Shown here: positions 29,601-38,107 of the stretch, piece after piece | Numbering within the stretch: the stretch's first letter is position 1 | How the letters are laid out: each line of letters opens with the position of its first letter | Assembly (NCBI GenBank): GCA_012862575.1 | Contig: BLSF01000014.1 | Location: 186,001-250,000 of the forward strand | Direction: 5' to 3' | From: Parietichytrium sp. I65-24A | Lineage: Eukaryota; Sar; Bigyra; Thraustochytrida; Thraustochytriidae | Length of the DNA stretch: 64,000 nt | The notes under the pieces: generated by a model | Told to the model about the DNA's origin: nothing | Database searches by the model: none | Seen by the model: the letters and a program-made list of their open reading frames with translations, nothing else | Position numbers and translations under genes: made by a program

Positions 29601-30464
29601 CCCCACGAATCTCACAGAGCATACAGAGCTCGAGTGGGTACCAGGTCCGTTCCCGACGGACTTGAGATTTGCGCCCTTGTTGAGATCCCAAAGCTCTACG
29701 CGTCCGCGCGCATAGCCGACAATGAGAAGCTCGTTTCCAGTCACCCCAGACATCACCACATCCATTGCGCTCACCGGGCCGTAATTGGTTTCGGTAGAGA
29801 TTGCAAAGCGACAGGCCATGTCAAGCTGCTCAAAGGTCTTGCCCTTGCAAATGGCTTTGGTGATGCGTTGCGTCTGGTCAAAGATAATGATTATTGATCG
29901 CGATGTGCCGACGACAATAAACCTTGACGATACAGCGATGGAGGTTGGTAGGCCAGCGCCTTTATCTTGGTACTGCGAGTTCTTCTCCAGCATTGTTGAA
30001 ACGGAGTCCACAATATCTAAACCAACCATCTGCGCCATCTGCAATTCATCGGACGGCGCAGCGGAATCATGCCCCCCCACGTCCTGTGCAGCTTTCTTGG
30101 CGGCAGCCAGGCGAGCTCGAATTTGCAACAATGGCGCGTTGACTTCTCGATTGCCGATATTGGTATAGCTTCTCAGCTCGTTCACGCGGGTTGGGATGCG
30201 GATGTCATCCACTTGCCGACTGTTGCCTTCCTGTGTCTGTGTCTCATCCACCCCCGGAACGCCTTTTCTTGCAACAACACTCCGGGAAATAACGCTTTGC
30301 ACTTGCGCACCGTCAGCATCAACCTGACCATCATGGTCATCGTCCGCCAGCAAGAGCTCTTCTAGATCAACGTCTCCTGCACTCTCTTTTCCATGTCTCC
30401 CGCACCGCACACCGTTCTGCTCATCGTCGCTGCTGTCCGCTGCCAAAATATCTTCCACGTCCAT
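26601..30464 (-). CDS. VPS8: Vacuolar protein sorting protein 8 (CORVET subunit)
   Basis: Predicted 1287-residue VPS8, the CORVET-specific subunit that tethers early endosomes through Rab5-type GTPases. After an acidic N terminus, a WD40-like propeller spans about residues 170-520 (GVTGNELLIVGYARGRVELW near residue 240). A helical region follows; residues about 590-730 match the VPS8 core domain (CIEYCVEINRTDLLFDTIYD, then LLEPYILNRLLTSIAPSVLK). VPS8 proteins usually end in a RING finger. Here the C terminus is basic and has no Cys/His cluster, and the stop is a clean TAA. The ATG at 30464 begins MDVEDILAADSSDDE. VPS8 is favoured over VPS41 or VPS39 because of the core-domain match. Confidence 0.87.
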   Translation of the reverse strand: MDVEDILAADSSDDEQNGVRCGRHGKESAGDVDLEELLLADDDHDGQVDADGAQVQSVISRSVVARKGVPGVDETQTQEGNSRQVDDIRIPTRVNELRSYTNIGNREVNAPLLQIRARLAAAKKAAQDVGGHDSAAPSDELQMAQMVGLDIVDSVSTMLEKNSQYQDKGAGLPTSIAVSSRFIVVGTSRSIIIIFDQTQRITKAICKGKTFEQLDMACRFAISTETNYGPVSAMDVVMSGVTGNELLIVGYARGRVELWDLNKGANLKSVGNGPGTHSSSVCSVRFVGTGGPRSNLYDSPGAPKKPFATAVSVDTSGMVNMLVFSKTLMLLTFENKCLLDGGAGQIVSVAACEDLNMVALSSRKETFLVSLDNSTAKVTYRWPLELNDDAPQGDSCLPRLSWASAKLEDEPNKSCFVLVRAFGNRIQFLRTSVSLSKTTKKKEYKSAVVREFADAPTTSIYAVEWLNDSLLAFLDADYDLCIVDVTGMAVVERINVRMVELVWTAFDTESYSFQNSIRANTSTLYLLGIRQLSVAKVQTWTQRVETLILYNGWLEALALALDHYHLTGNRERARISDLIVRFVTSQIGESFIRSFDESERDTADGSTVVCAACIEYCVEINRTDLLFDTIYDIFAQAEKKPVFLKLLEPYILNRLLTSIAPSVLKDFVDEYISDEQVERLEQCILHLTPDTIRTDLHTLVNVCKEKQLFSGLVYLYNAGLNDFDTPAKILLDMGQTERLLAYIETSFRGLTYPFGFPMEDTTGTGVDFVRVGMLGFLLDNLKAVARCLVLESNDIKDLVGLLELGLGDTQDDWELRAIQAISSLDPAEAVQLCARRLLSHRVIGLRDRDMVDAVLQKTIAAHDEPQLCSIIRNCDPELYDVGKLTEQLQAYGWNKALTTLHEDALASAIEDGQDLIRIRTVFEQIIRVSDTPAQFIKAQLEKHSRQLIVRQALEDAFASNMDSLSHVHENSDEKKAAVSVVVRLVARPETLQSFPELQFLYMKRLFSIALSMTEEAVGQEENDLGITALKTVDDLLSETNVERYIELLCQFEPDLVYNFVSENDGLFSLDTALSLCEKYSVYDATAFLLERTGNAKRALEMILGSLTAASPTFETRRAIIQAAIQLCERNAITDLDTSSANALWFQVLDRAVQLVSEDGELAAILRNVLDTMMEHIDSEDILSGINGQSFGQLRHTIKCMLDAKAYDKRILEAARNIAAGDTIALVRAKHDRLANGHVARKGSSQTAKSDAFQSNRRRKGKYARARSVLSWEDQMKNLLPKPLNIDP

Positions 30465-31266
30465 CCCACTACCTGTGCGCTTGGCAAACTATACAAAAGA
30501 ATCCTGGTCTTTAGCAAGACAAAGAGAGATAAATCCTTTTCAATCTCCACACTGCTTATCGTCCTCCAGTCTTCGTCACCGTTCGCCGCGTCTGACCAAC
30601 TCGAAAGAAGGCCGACGAGTGTCCCCGCACTTTAGACCTTGGTTTCGTTTCGGCTCCGGCCCAGTGATCTGTATCGAGCCAGCCCCTAGATGCTCGTGGC
30701 GCAGGCGTGGTAAGGGAACCTTTCGTCCGCGAGTACACCCCTGCTGTTTACCGAGTACTCGACGAGGACGCGTGTTGAGTGAGGTACTGTACTCGAGTAC
30801 CAGTACTCGCGCTTTATAGTCGCATTCACAGTCAGGACTACCGGTTGTGAACTAATCTCTTGGATTTCAAGATTCCTCATCTCCAGAGGTTCGTTTTTGA
30901 GAACAGTCAATCATAATTCAGAACTGAGAGTGAGAACTCAGAAGTAGGAATTCGGAATCGAAAGCAAGGGAAAAGAATTGAGGTTACACTGTCCGCTTGA
31001 GTGGCTTGGACTTCCCTCTTTGTCATTCATCCATTCATTCATTTTTCATCTTGTTTTCTTGCTCTCTTTTCGTGTTTGTACAGATTTTACAGCGAGAGAT
31101 TTCCTTGTTTGTCTAGTTCAGGATCCTGGCATTTCAAGCGCAAACACATCATATGCGCTGGAGAGCTTTGTTAGATTGCCGAAGTTCAAATGGAGTTCCA
31201 AGTGCGCTGCGTAGATTGAGGCGACGGCTGCGTGGAGTTTGCAACAGAGAACCGAAATGTTACTAG
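30465..31266. other. Spacer between LRR membrane protein and VPS8
   Basis: Holds the VPS8 promoter and the 3' flank of the LRR gene. A dense GTAC-palindrome cluster is at 30752-30800 (CGAGTACTCG and GTACTCGAGTAC). A run of GAACTGAGAGTGAGAACTCAG-type repeats is near 30920-30950. No gene is supported. Confidence 0.6.
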
Positions 31267-33111
31267 CTAGATGTCGGCGAACCTGTTGTCGGAAAGGTCT
31301 AGATGGGTGAGCTGGGTGAGATTCATGAGCTGCTCTGGGATAGTCCCCGTGAGTTTGTTTTTGCTGAGGTTGAGGTACTGCAACCGCGTTAAGTTGCCCA
31401 TTGCTGGCGGAATGCTCCCAACGAGATTATTTCTTTCCAGACTCAGGTGTCTGAGATTTGTCAGAAGGGACATCTCGTCGGGGATTGGTCCGGAGAGTTT
31501 GTGCTTAAACTTGTCCATGTAAGATTTGAGCTCGACGGTTCTCTCGGCAGAAAAGAGGGAGTACTCGACTCGAAGCATCGCCATTGTGGAGAATCGCCCT
31601 ATGTCCCGAGTGAGCTGCGTGCGCTCTGTCAGAAATCTTACGTATACAGTCAGTGGCGGAGCTGGTGTGTTCACAATCTCTGTTTGCTCACATGTCATAT
31701 CGACCCAAACCGGCTGATAAGAAATGCACTCTGCAGAGGAATGTATTCCATTTGGAAAATAAGCGCTCGGCTTGTAGCGTAGTGTGCAGTTCTGGACCTC
31801 TAATATTCTAGGACAGATGAGGAGCACACTCCGCAGGTTGGTCCAGACCAGAAAGCTTGTGTGTGCCGAGGTTGCTAAGACACCGATCCAGAGCAGCATT
31901 CCAAAGGTTCTGAACAGACGTTTTTGCGTTGTGAATTTTTGCGAGGAGCGACTCTCATCGACCCACGGGTTTAAGTAAGATTTCCTGCGACTGGGATTCA
32001 GGGTTCCGACTCTTTTCTTGAGACGATACTCTGAGTAGCTCTTGCAGGTCGCCATTAATGAGCAAACGGATACGAAGGATGCAATGTTGATGTATTCGAC
32101 CTCATAAGATAATCGATCGCCGTAAACATATGCGGTGAGAAAAAGATAGACAGTATCGCTGACAATCTCATAGAAAAGCATTCGTGTTGTCGATCCCCGT
32201 ATCAGCATGTACGGAAACACGACACTTTGAGCTGTAAAGTGAGCGAGAAACAGAAGCATTCGTTCATGAGGAACTCTTGGCAGAATATTCGTCACCAGCG
32301 TCGCATACTGAGATCCCCATTCTATGATCTCGAGGATGAAACACTTGAGTGCGAAATATTTGCCTCCGGGACTAGTATGCCTGAGTGAGATGAAGCTTGC
32401 ATTTCGTTCATCTCGAAGCCTCGATAGCCACGGGATCTCGTTGCACGCACAGAAAATTGAGTAGTTCGTTGCCATTAATATGAAAGCGTTGACGTAGCCA
32501 GCATAGAAGACGAGAACCGACAACCCCGTATAAATTATGACCAGCAGAAACATGTGGCGATCCCACCCGCGAAGTTTTCGTTGGTCGACTTGAAGAAACT
32601 GTGTCGAGTCAGCCGACAGAACCAAAACATATAGATACACAGAAAAAGAGAATCCTGCTCGAGAGACGAGGGTTTCGGCATCCACTGAGAGCCACGAGAG
32701 TGCGGTGCCGCTGAATTTGAGTAGATCATAGGAGCACCAAAGTGACACAGCCAGGAGAGCAAAACAGAGTCGTGGTCTGCCTCGCGGAAATACCAGGATC
32801 CTGGAGATACAGAAGCGGCCTCTGAAGGCAGGGTCCTTTGAGCACACGCGGCCAACAACATTGGCAAGGAGCGTAATTAGCCACGAGCCTCCGACAAAAA
32901 GATTTTGCCAGAAAAGGAACCCGGAACATACCGCACAAGCAAGAGCGAATAGATGGATCGCGAAAAAGTCTCTTTTAGACACTGCTCGATGGGCTGCACA
33001 ACCTCTCGCGCTGACATTGTCGCTCAGCACTTTTGTCCTGTTGCAAGGTCCCGGATCTGGTACGCGGACATCCTTGCAAAGCTCTCCTGAAGGAGCAACT
33101 TTGATGTTCAT
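31267..33111 (-). CDS. Multi-pass membrane protein with C-terminal leucine-rich repeats
   Basis: Predicted 614-residue protein of unknown function. Residues about 48-440 hold around eight to ten hydrophobic segments (for example FFAIHLFALACAVCSGFLFW, LCFALLAVSLWCSYDLLKF, MFLLVIIYTGLSVLVFYAGY, MLLWIGVLATSAHTSFLVW). A soluble region with several Cys follows (about 440-530). The last ~80 residues are three to four plant-type LRRs with the LxxLxxLxLxxNxLxGxIP pattern (LSGPIPDEM, LVGSIPPAM, LTGTIPEQL), ending at DLSDNRFADI. The C-terminal LRR could be a ligand-binding ectodomain or a cytosolic interaction surface; topology is unclear. No kinase domain is present. Three repeats is few for a stable LRR fold, so the gene may be truncated or spliced. 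The ATG overlaps the stop of an upstream frame (see the 33108-33512 entry). Confidence 0.75.
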   Translation of the reverse strand: MNIKVAPSGELCKDVRVPDPGPCNRTKVLSDNVSARGCAAHRAVSKRDFFAIHLFALACAVCSGFLFWQNLFVGGSWLITLLANVVGRVCSKDPAFRGRFCISRILVFPRGRPRLCFALLAVSLWCSYDLLKFSGTALSWLSVDAETLVSRAGFSFSVYLYVLVLSADSTQFLQVDQRKLRGWDRHMFLLVIIYTGLSVLVFYAGYVNAFILMATNYSIFCACNEIPWLSRLRDERNASFISLRHTSPGGKYFALKCFILEIIEWGSQYATLVTNILPRVPHERMLLFLAHFTAQSVVFPYMLIRGSTTRMLFYEIVSDTVYLFLTAYVYGDRLSYEVEYINIASFVSVCSLMATCKSYSEYRLKKRVGTLNPSRRKSYLNPWVDESRSSQKFTTQKRLFRTFGMLLWIGVLATSAHTSFLVWTNLRSVLLICPRILEVQNCTLRYKPSAYFPNGIHSSAECISYQPVWVDMTCEQTEIVNTPAPPLTVYVRFLTERTQLTRDIGRFSTMAMLRVEYSLFSAERTVELKSYMDKFKHKLSGPIPDEMSLLTNLRHLSLERNNLVGSIPPAMGNLTRLQYLNLSKNKLTGTIPEQLMNLTQLTHLDLSDNRFADI

Positions 33112-33512
33112 GGCGTCCCGTCAGACTTGCTTGCCTGGAAGTGAGCGGCTTTCAGGGAACACTCGATAAAGTCTTGGCAAGGCGAGGTGAAGCAGGGTTT
33201 AATTGAAAGAACGAAAGGCGGACGGAAGAGCATTTTTCGCATGCAAACGTGGCGCAGCAGAGTTTCGACTTGCAAGAAATCACGGTCACTTGAGCGGACT
33301 TTTAGTTCCGCAAAAGCACCATCAGTTTTGAGATTAGATGTAGCGCCGAGAAGTCCATCACAATCCACAAAGGACAGAACATGTTCTCTGTAAGAGGCTG
33401 AAGAAGCTCTGTCATTGGTTTTGTCGCAATCGACAGTCCAATCACAGTCGCTCCTGGAAAACCTTATGATTGATGCTGTGTGCACAGCTAAGACCCACAC
33501 AGCAGCAATCAC
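33108..33512 (-). other. Upstream reading frame overlapping the LRR gene start
   Basis: A 134-codon minus-strand frame with no in-frame upstream ATG; it begins after a TAG with GTG. It opens with a secretory-signal-like stretch (VIAAVWVLAVHTASI) and has an evenly Cys-containing sequence (CDWTVDCDK, VDCDGLL, HVCM, SPCQDFIEC). Its TGA overlaps the LRR protein's ATG as ATGA. Possible readings are the ectodomain of the same protein joined by a small intron or frameshift, a decayed neighbour gene, or chance. The frame continues upstream of the TAG for a further 122 codons (33513-33881), which is unusual for spacer DNA. Confidence 0.35.
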
Positions 33513-34229
33513 CTAGGCATTGAGAACCCGGTTGTGGTTGGTCGTTCGTTTCGAGCGGCCACTTTGCGAGTCCAAGCTGAAGAGTCCACGCCGGGGAAAG
33601 TGGAGCTTCATTTGAACGACACTAATGAAAATGGCGTTCAGCAACTTAATCCGCAGATTGACTTGTGCACGGCCACCTGCGCGAGGCAGGATTGTGGCAC
33701 AGAAGAATAATCCATTCTGCAAGAAACAGAATTCAGAATGAATTGACCAATTTTCGGCTTGTGCGTTCAGCAGCCCACGTGCCTGAGTCCATGTCGAAAG
33801 ACCCGGAACTTTGTTGTTATTGGCCAGTGGTTTTTCTGTGCAAAGAGTATCATAGAAAAACAACGGATAATTGTCATGCACACGAAAGGACGGTCAAGCG
33901 CGCAAGACGCTGAAGTACTGCCGAGATGAGTAGTTACGATGAGATATAGACACGGCGCATTTGTTCACGCGCAGAGCTTGTCCGTGTGCAGAATGGTGCT
34001 GATCGACGCGAGCATGGAGTCCATTTCGAAAGCTCATTTCTTTGCTTGCTTCTATATTTATGTCCTGACCAAATAAATCGATCAAAGAAAGCGGGCTTGC
34101 AAATGACAGCTCTATCCCGAATGTCGGTGTCATCGCCAGACCCAAAACTCAAAAAAGGTTAATTTTGAAGAACAGAAAGGGTTTGTCGGGCAAGAGCCAG
34201 CTCCAATTCCAGGTCTTTCAGAAGAGAAA
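33513..34229. other. Divergent spacer, LRR gene / small secreted protein
   Basis: Contains the presumed promoters of the minus-strand LRR gene and the plus-strand secreted-protein gene. A 122-codon minus-strand frame (33513-33881) is open but has no ATG in frame at its start and no recognised motif. Confidence 0.5.
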
Positions 34230-34592
34230 ATGAAGCTATATCTTGCAGTCGTACTCTCTGCTGTCAGTTGCAGCTTCGGGTACCGCATGGACACAGAGTG
34301 TCTGAAGCGCCTGGCTCTAAAGTACTACAAGACCAACAGCTCTGCGTTTTCCCAGGAGGACTTGCAGGGTTTCGAAGAAGATCCATTGTTTTGGGTTGAA
34401 GAGCACATGGACACCATCGAGGAAAAGGTGAGCTCGTCAAATATTCGGATGTTTCGCCGCGAATGCGTTGTCAACTCTGAGAATGGAAAGAAGCCGCTTC
34501 TTCGCACGCTGGTCAACAAAGCCGGGCCGAGAGACGAAGACTACCAATACAGCAGCACTTGGTGGAATTTGCACGACGACAACGTCGTTTAG
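34230..34592 (+). CDS. Small secreted protein, unknown
   Basis: Predicted 120 residues. The N terminus MKLYLAVVLSAVSCSFGYRM is a typical cleavable signal peptide with a probable cut near residue 17. The mature part is hydrophilic, acidic in the middle (EDLQGFEEDPLFWVEEHMDT) and has two Cys (in TECLKR and RRECVV) that could form one disulfide. It ends in STWWNLHDDNVV. I do not recognise the family. The ATG at 34230 sits in a purine-rich context (GAGAAAATG). The gene starts the long run of + strand genes. Coding status rests on the signal peptide and the uninterrupted frame only. Confidence 0.6.
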   Translation: MKLYLAVVLSAVSCSFGYRMDTECLKRLALKYYKTNSSAFSQEDLQGFEEDPLFWVEEHMDTIEEKVSSSNIRMFRRECVVNSENGKKPLLRTLVNKAGPRDEDYQYSSTWWNLHDDNVV

Positions 34593-34955
34593 CAAGCAGG
34601 AAGCAGACCCCACGTCTCCCAACCTCCAAACTCTCCGATTAATTTAATCATATCAATCTGACAAAAGCTGACTTCTGGCAACCAGATCCACTACATATAT
34701 TTTATAAAATAGAAACTTGTTCAACGAATGAAACACTTACCGTGACGGAACCACCGTCAACGTTCATGTTCAAGCCCAAAACCCACTGTCAACTTTCAAT
34801 CAAACTTCCAACTTTCATGAACGAAGATACCAAAATGGCATCCTAGCTATCCTAGCACACAGTGAACGAACGATGGGCTAGCTGGCTAGCTGCTCACACA
34901 CCAAGTGTGGCTGCGTTCGTGCGTTTGTGTTGGAGCGCTCAAGGCAGACCAAGGT
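34593..34955. other. Short spacer upstream of COMMD gene
   Basis: About 360 bp, A+T-rich, with repeated CAACTTTC/AACTTTCA words at about 34786-34820 and CTAGCTGGCTAGCTGC at 34878-34892. No gene was seen. Confidence 0.6.
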
Positions 34956-35528
34956 ATGTCGGGCGATGAGTTGCGCCAGCGGGCTTCGTCCGCTCTCTCT
35001 CTCCTGAGCGCAGAGGATGTGCGCTTGTTGGCGCTGCGTGGCGCGGAGAAACCGGAGTATCTGCAGTCCGAACAGGCGGTGGAAAGACTGTCAGCGGCCG
35101 GCGCGCAGAGTGCGGAGGACGCCGAGCTGGCGCTGGAGCTGTGCGCGCAGGTACTAGAGGCGCGAGCGGCATCTGCAGAGGCGCTCGAGAAGAAGCTTGT
35201 GCGCAAGGGGCTAAGCGTGGAGCACGCAAAGGCGCTTGTGGAGGGATGGGTCTTGAGGAATGGGCCAGCCTCAGAGGCGAGCAAGGCCGAAGAAGAAGCG
35301 CGGGAAGAGGTAGACGACGACTCGACTTTGCGAAGCGTGGAGTATGACTTGAAGCTGGAAATAGCTCGTAAAGGTTGTGGCCCCATGCAGGAGTGCTGGT
35401 CGACCTTTCACATGGGCATGGAAGATGAGCATGAAAGCTTCAGCTTCGATGCAAACCACGAGCAGCTGAGGGCCCTGTTCTTCACTCTTGAAGAGATCCA
35501 AGAGAGCATCGACGCTGCGTTCCATTGA
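34956..35528 (+). CDS. COMM domain-containing protein
   Basis: Predicted 190-residue protein. The N-terminal ~110 residues are helical and Ala/Glu-rich (LLSAEDVRLLALRGAEKPEY). The C terminus fits a COMM domain: a hydrophobic strand pattern, then FSFDANHEQLRALFFTLEEI followed by QESID. COMMD proteins form the Commander complex with CCDC22 and CCDC93, which recycles endosomal membrane proteins. The ATG at 34956 (MSGDELRQ) is preferred; the frame stays open 17 codons upstream without another ATG. Which of the ten COMMD types this is cannot be decided by eye, and the domain call itself rests on the C-terminal pattern. Confidence 0.68.
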   Translation: MSGDELRQRASSALSLLSAEDVRLLALRGAEKPEYLQSEQAVERLSAAGAQSAEDAELALELCAQVLEARAASAEALEKKLVRKGLSVEHAKALVEGWVLRNGPASEASKAEEEAREEVDDDSTLRSVEYDLKLEIARKGCGPMQECWSTFHMGMEDEHESFSFDANHEQLRALFFTLEEIQESIDAAFH

Positions 35529-36208
35529 GTCGCCCGCCTCGCCTGTCAGCTCTTCGAGTGTCCCGCAAAACCCGCTCTCTTTCGCGCCACCACTTTCTCA
35601 AATTACCCTCCAACCGTTCAATTAGCCCAGTCACTCATTTACCCACCCACCCACTCATCGCTTCGCCCGCCCGCTTTCTATCCCTCTTTCGCATTCACGC
35701 AATCGCCATTTCTCGGTCCTTCCATGTCCTTCCCATCACAGCATCCCACCAGCCTCTTCGTCACGTCTGGTCTCTCCGTTACGTGAGACGGGACATCCAG
35801 CTGCGTCTATAGTGGCTGTGGCGCGGATAGTGCAGATAGTGCACATGTAGTGTACGTGCACACAGTGCACACAGACACCATTCGCGACGTGCACGCTGAC
35901 TTGCCACGCACGGCCAACGGCGTGTCCTGTCAGGTGTACAGACGGAGAACAAGAAGGCGAGTTTCATAGAGGCTCAGAGGAGTCAGAGGAGTCAGAGGAG
36001 CGCAGAGTCCAAACTCGCGGCCGGCCCAAGTGTGGAGACGCTGTGTGTGTTTAGACGCTCAGCGAGTGCTTAGCATAACAGGTCACTGCGTTTGCTCGAG
36101 CAACGTGCGCGCTCGGCGTCTCGAAGCGCGTGGGGACTGTTGGGACTGTTGGGACAGAGGGGCGGGACGCATTGGGAGAGCCCTTGCGGCCGCGGGGGTG
36201 GTGGAGGA
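35529..36208. other. Spacer upstream of histidine phosphatase
   Basis: Contains pyrimidine-rich sequence just after the COMMD stop, three 9-bp GGAGTCAGA units at 35972-36003, and a pair of GGGACTGTT units at 36133-36152 in the presumed leader of the phosphatase. No gene is supported. Confidence 0.6.
35972..36003. repeat. (GGAGTCAGA)3 repeat
   Basis: Three tandem 9-bp units upstream of the phosphatase gene. A 6-bp relative, (GAGTCA)4, is at 63400-63424. Confidence 0.85.
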
Positions 36209-37186
36209 ATGGGGGACGCAGAATGGGAACAAGTTGTGCACGTAGTGCTGCGCCACGGGGCACGAGGGCCTAGTGAAGGTGCCCTGCGGCCTCTGGAAGG
36301 ATCCAATGCGTTCAATGAATGGGCTCAATCTGATTTGGAGGAGCTGACGACTCTCGGAGAGCTGCAGGCGCAGGCGCTTGGCCGCAAACTCGGCGCCATG
36401 CACGGGCCGGCAGACGTGCTCTGGCATTCGAGCAAGGTCGGTCGTGTCAGAAAGAGCGGCGCTGCGTTCGTCAGGGGGCTGGCAGAATCGGCCTGTGTGA
36501 GCGAGGAGCGAGCGGAAGCGATGCTCCAGGACGGGCCCATAGACGTGCGAGAGGACCCTGATGTCTTTTACCGGGGGTATATGGTGGACACAGAGTACAA
36601 AGAGGCAGCCGAAAAGCTGAGACAAGGCGACGTGTTCAGGCGCAAAGCGGAAGAAGAGGCCGTGGCGCTGGACGAGGTGAGCCCGCGGCTGGATGGCTTG
36701 GACCCTGCGGCAAGACTTAATGCGATGACGTACTTTGAAGAGGTTCTCGAGTGCGAAAAGTTTTGGGTCGATGGGGAGAGAAATGCGCTTACTGCAGCGA
36801 ACAATGCCTCGGTTTCGAGCAACATTTCAAAGTTGGCAAGGTGGGCTTGGAATCAGCGGTTTTATGTGCTACCCGAATCGAAAACACTCGGCAAGCCGCT
36901 GTGGGAGTACATTTCGGAATCCATTGAGAGCAAGGGTCGCGTCCAGGCGGAGGCTTTTGGCTTAAAGCCTACAAAGCGTAAATTACTGGTCGTTCACAGC
37001 GCCCACGACTACACGATCATGGCGCTTCACAGTTTAGTTAGCGAGTGCTATCCAAGCACAACATTCGGCTATTGTACATATATGGAGATTGGCGCGCAAA
37101 CCATCGACCTTAACATTCGTCCGTTTCCAAACAAGGAGTTAGAGGTCTCGTTCGAGAAGACTCTTGCGTTGCCGTTTCCGGGATAA
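36209..37186 (+). CDS. Histidine acid phosphatase family protein
   Basis: Predicted 325-residue member of the branch-2 histidine phosphatase superfamily. The catalytic motif RHGARGP is at residues 15-21, with His16 the expected phospho-acceptor. The late HD motif (VVHSAHDYTIM, about residue 270) supplies the proton donor. No signal peptide is visible from the ATG at 36209 (MGDAEWEQVVHVVLRHG), so a cytosolic or organellar enzyme is more likely than a secreted phytase. The frame remains open 39 codons upstream through a Gly/Arg-rich leader but without an ATG. The substrate is unknown; the family includes acid phosphatases, phytases and lysophosphatidic-acid phosphatases. The protein ends with ALPFPG. 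Confidence 0.85.
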   Translation: MGDAEWEQVVHVVLRHGARGPSEGALRPLEGSNAFNEWAQSDLEELTTLGELQAQALGRKLGAMHGPADVLWHSSKVGRVRKSGAAFVRGLAESACVSEERAEAMLQDGPIDVREDPDVFYRGYMVDTEYKEAAEKLRQGDVFRRKAEEEAVALDEVSPRLDGLDPAARLNAMTYFEEVLECEKFWVDGERNALTAANNASVSSNISKLARWAWNQRFYVLPESKTLGKPLWEYISESIESKGRVQAEAFGLKPTKRKLLVVHSAHDYTIMALHSLVSECYPSTTFGYCTYMEIGAQTIDLNIRPFPNKELEVSFEKTLALPFPG

Positions 37187-37633
37187 TACACTGCCCCGGT
37201 GCCCGGCGGCGCGAGCCTTTGTAAACCTCTCAACCACGCTTGCGCAAATCAACCCCGATCGGCTCAAAACGAGCTTGATTGGATCAAGGTCGACTAGCAA
37301 GCTTTGATTGACGAGATAGATATCTTATCCCTCACGCAACTCTTCTCCAGTGAAAAATAACCTTTGTTTTTCCTTCTTTCTTTCTCTCTACATTCCATGA
37401 TTTCCTGCTCCTCGCTATCCCTTTTGAGACGCATCTCTTGCTCTGCAGTCTCATCAACAGCGCCGGGACTGCCATCTCCCCGTAGTTTTCTTTCCTTCCA
37501 CGCGTATGCTTGCTGCCAGTATGACCACAATAGTGATTGCCGTAGCCAATGCCTTCGAATGCCAACACAACTTGAACACAACGCACGCAGAGCTAAACGA
37601 AAACGCTGGAAGAGCGCGAGTGTGGAGAGGAGG
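37187..37633. other. Spacer/leader upstream of MED21-like gene
   Basis: Pyrimidine-rich from about 37360 to 37440. The downstream frame is open through this region from 37364 without an ATG until 37559, so part may be translated if the upstream ATG at 37559 is used. No other gene was seen. Confidence 0.55.
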
Positions 37634-38107
37634 ATGGAAGCTGACGCAGTGACAAGCGTGCAGGACGAGCTGGCCAAGCTCGGGCAGATCTTTAGCGAAG
37701 TGGCCGAGTCCTCCCAGCAGCTGCATGCCCCGGAGTCTGCGCCGTTTCCGCCTCCTGGGGTGGATCCCATGGTCCACTACCAGGAGTTTTGGGCGAAGCG
37801 TCACGAGGAGAAGCCATTCGCAACGAGAGGTTTCCAGAACGCGGAAGATTCTGCGTCGGGCGATAGGGAGCGCCTGAAGGCCAAGTCAGAAGAGATCTTG
37901 GGCCACGTGAAAAAGATCTTTGAGCTCATGGAGACGAACAAGCTGAACCGGACGGAGGAGGAGCAAATGAATGAATTGAAAGAGCTACAGGAGCAGAATG
38001 AAAAGGCGGGGGCCGAGCTCGAGGCGGCGGTCAACCGCGCAAACGAATTCTTGAGCAGGGTGGCGGTTCTACAGCGTAAAGTCGCCGCCGGAGCGCTAGG
38101 CTTCTAG
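37634..38107 (+). CDS. MED21: Mediator subunit 21-like protein
   Basis: Predicted 157-residue, largely helical protein. The layout resembles MED21/Srb7: an N-terminal helix VQDELAKLGQIFSEVAESSQ followed by a Pro-rich turn (APFPPPGVDP), a middle helix, and a C-terminal coiled coil ELQEQNEKAGAELEAAVNRA. MED21 pairs with MED7 as the hinge of the Mediator middle module in RNA polymerase II transcription. The ATG at 37634 gives the family-like N terminus; an in-frame ATG at 37559 would add 25 basic residues. Similarity is judged by pattern only, and any short coiled-coil protein could mimic it. Confidence 0.6.
   Translation: MEADAVTSVQDELAKLGQIFSEVAESSQQLHAPESAPFPPPGVDPMVHYQEFWAKRHEEKPFATRGFQNAEDSASGDRERLKAKSEEILGHVKKIFELMETNKLNRTEEEQMNELKELQEQNEKAGAELEAAVNRANEFLSRVAVLQRKVAAGALGF

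Noticed and set aside
36092-36208. Gly/Arg-rich 39-residue extension of the histidine phosphatase
   Set aside because: It has no ATG and would rely on TTG; the ATG at 36209 sits right before the catalytic domain.
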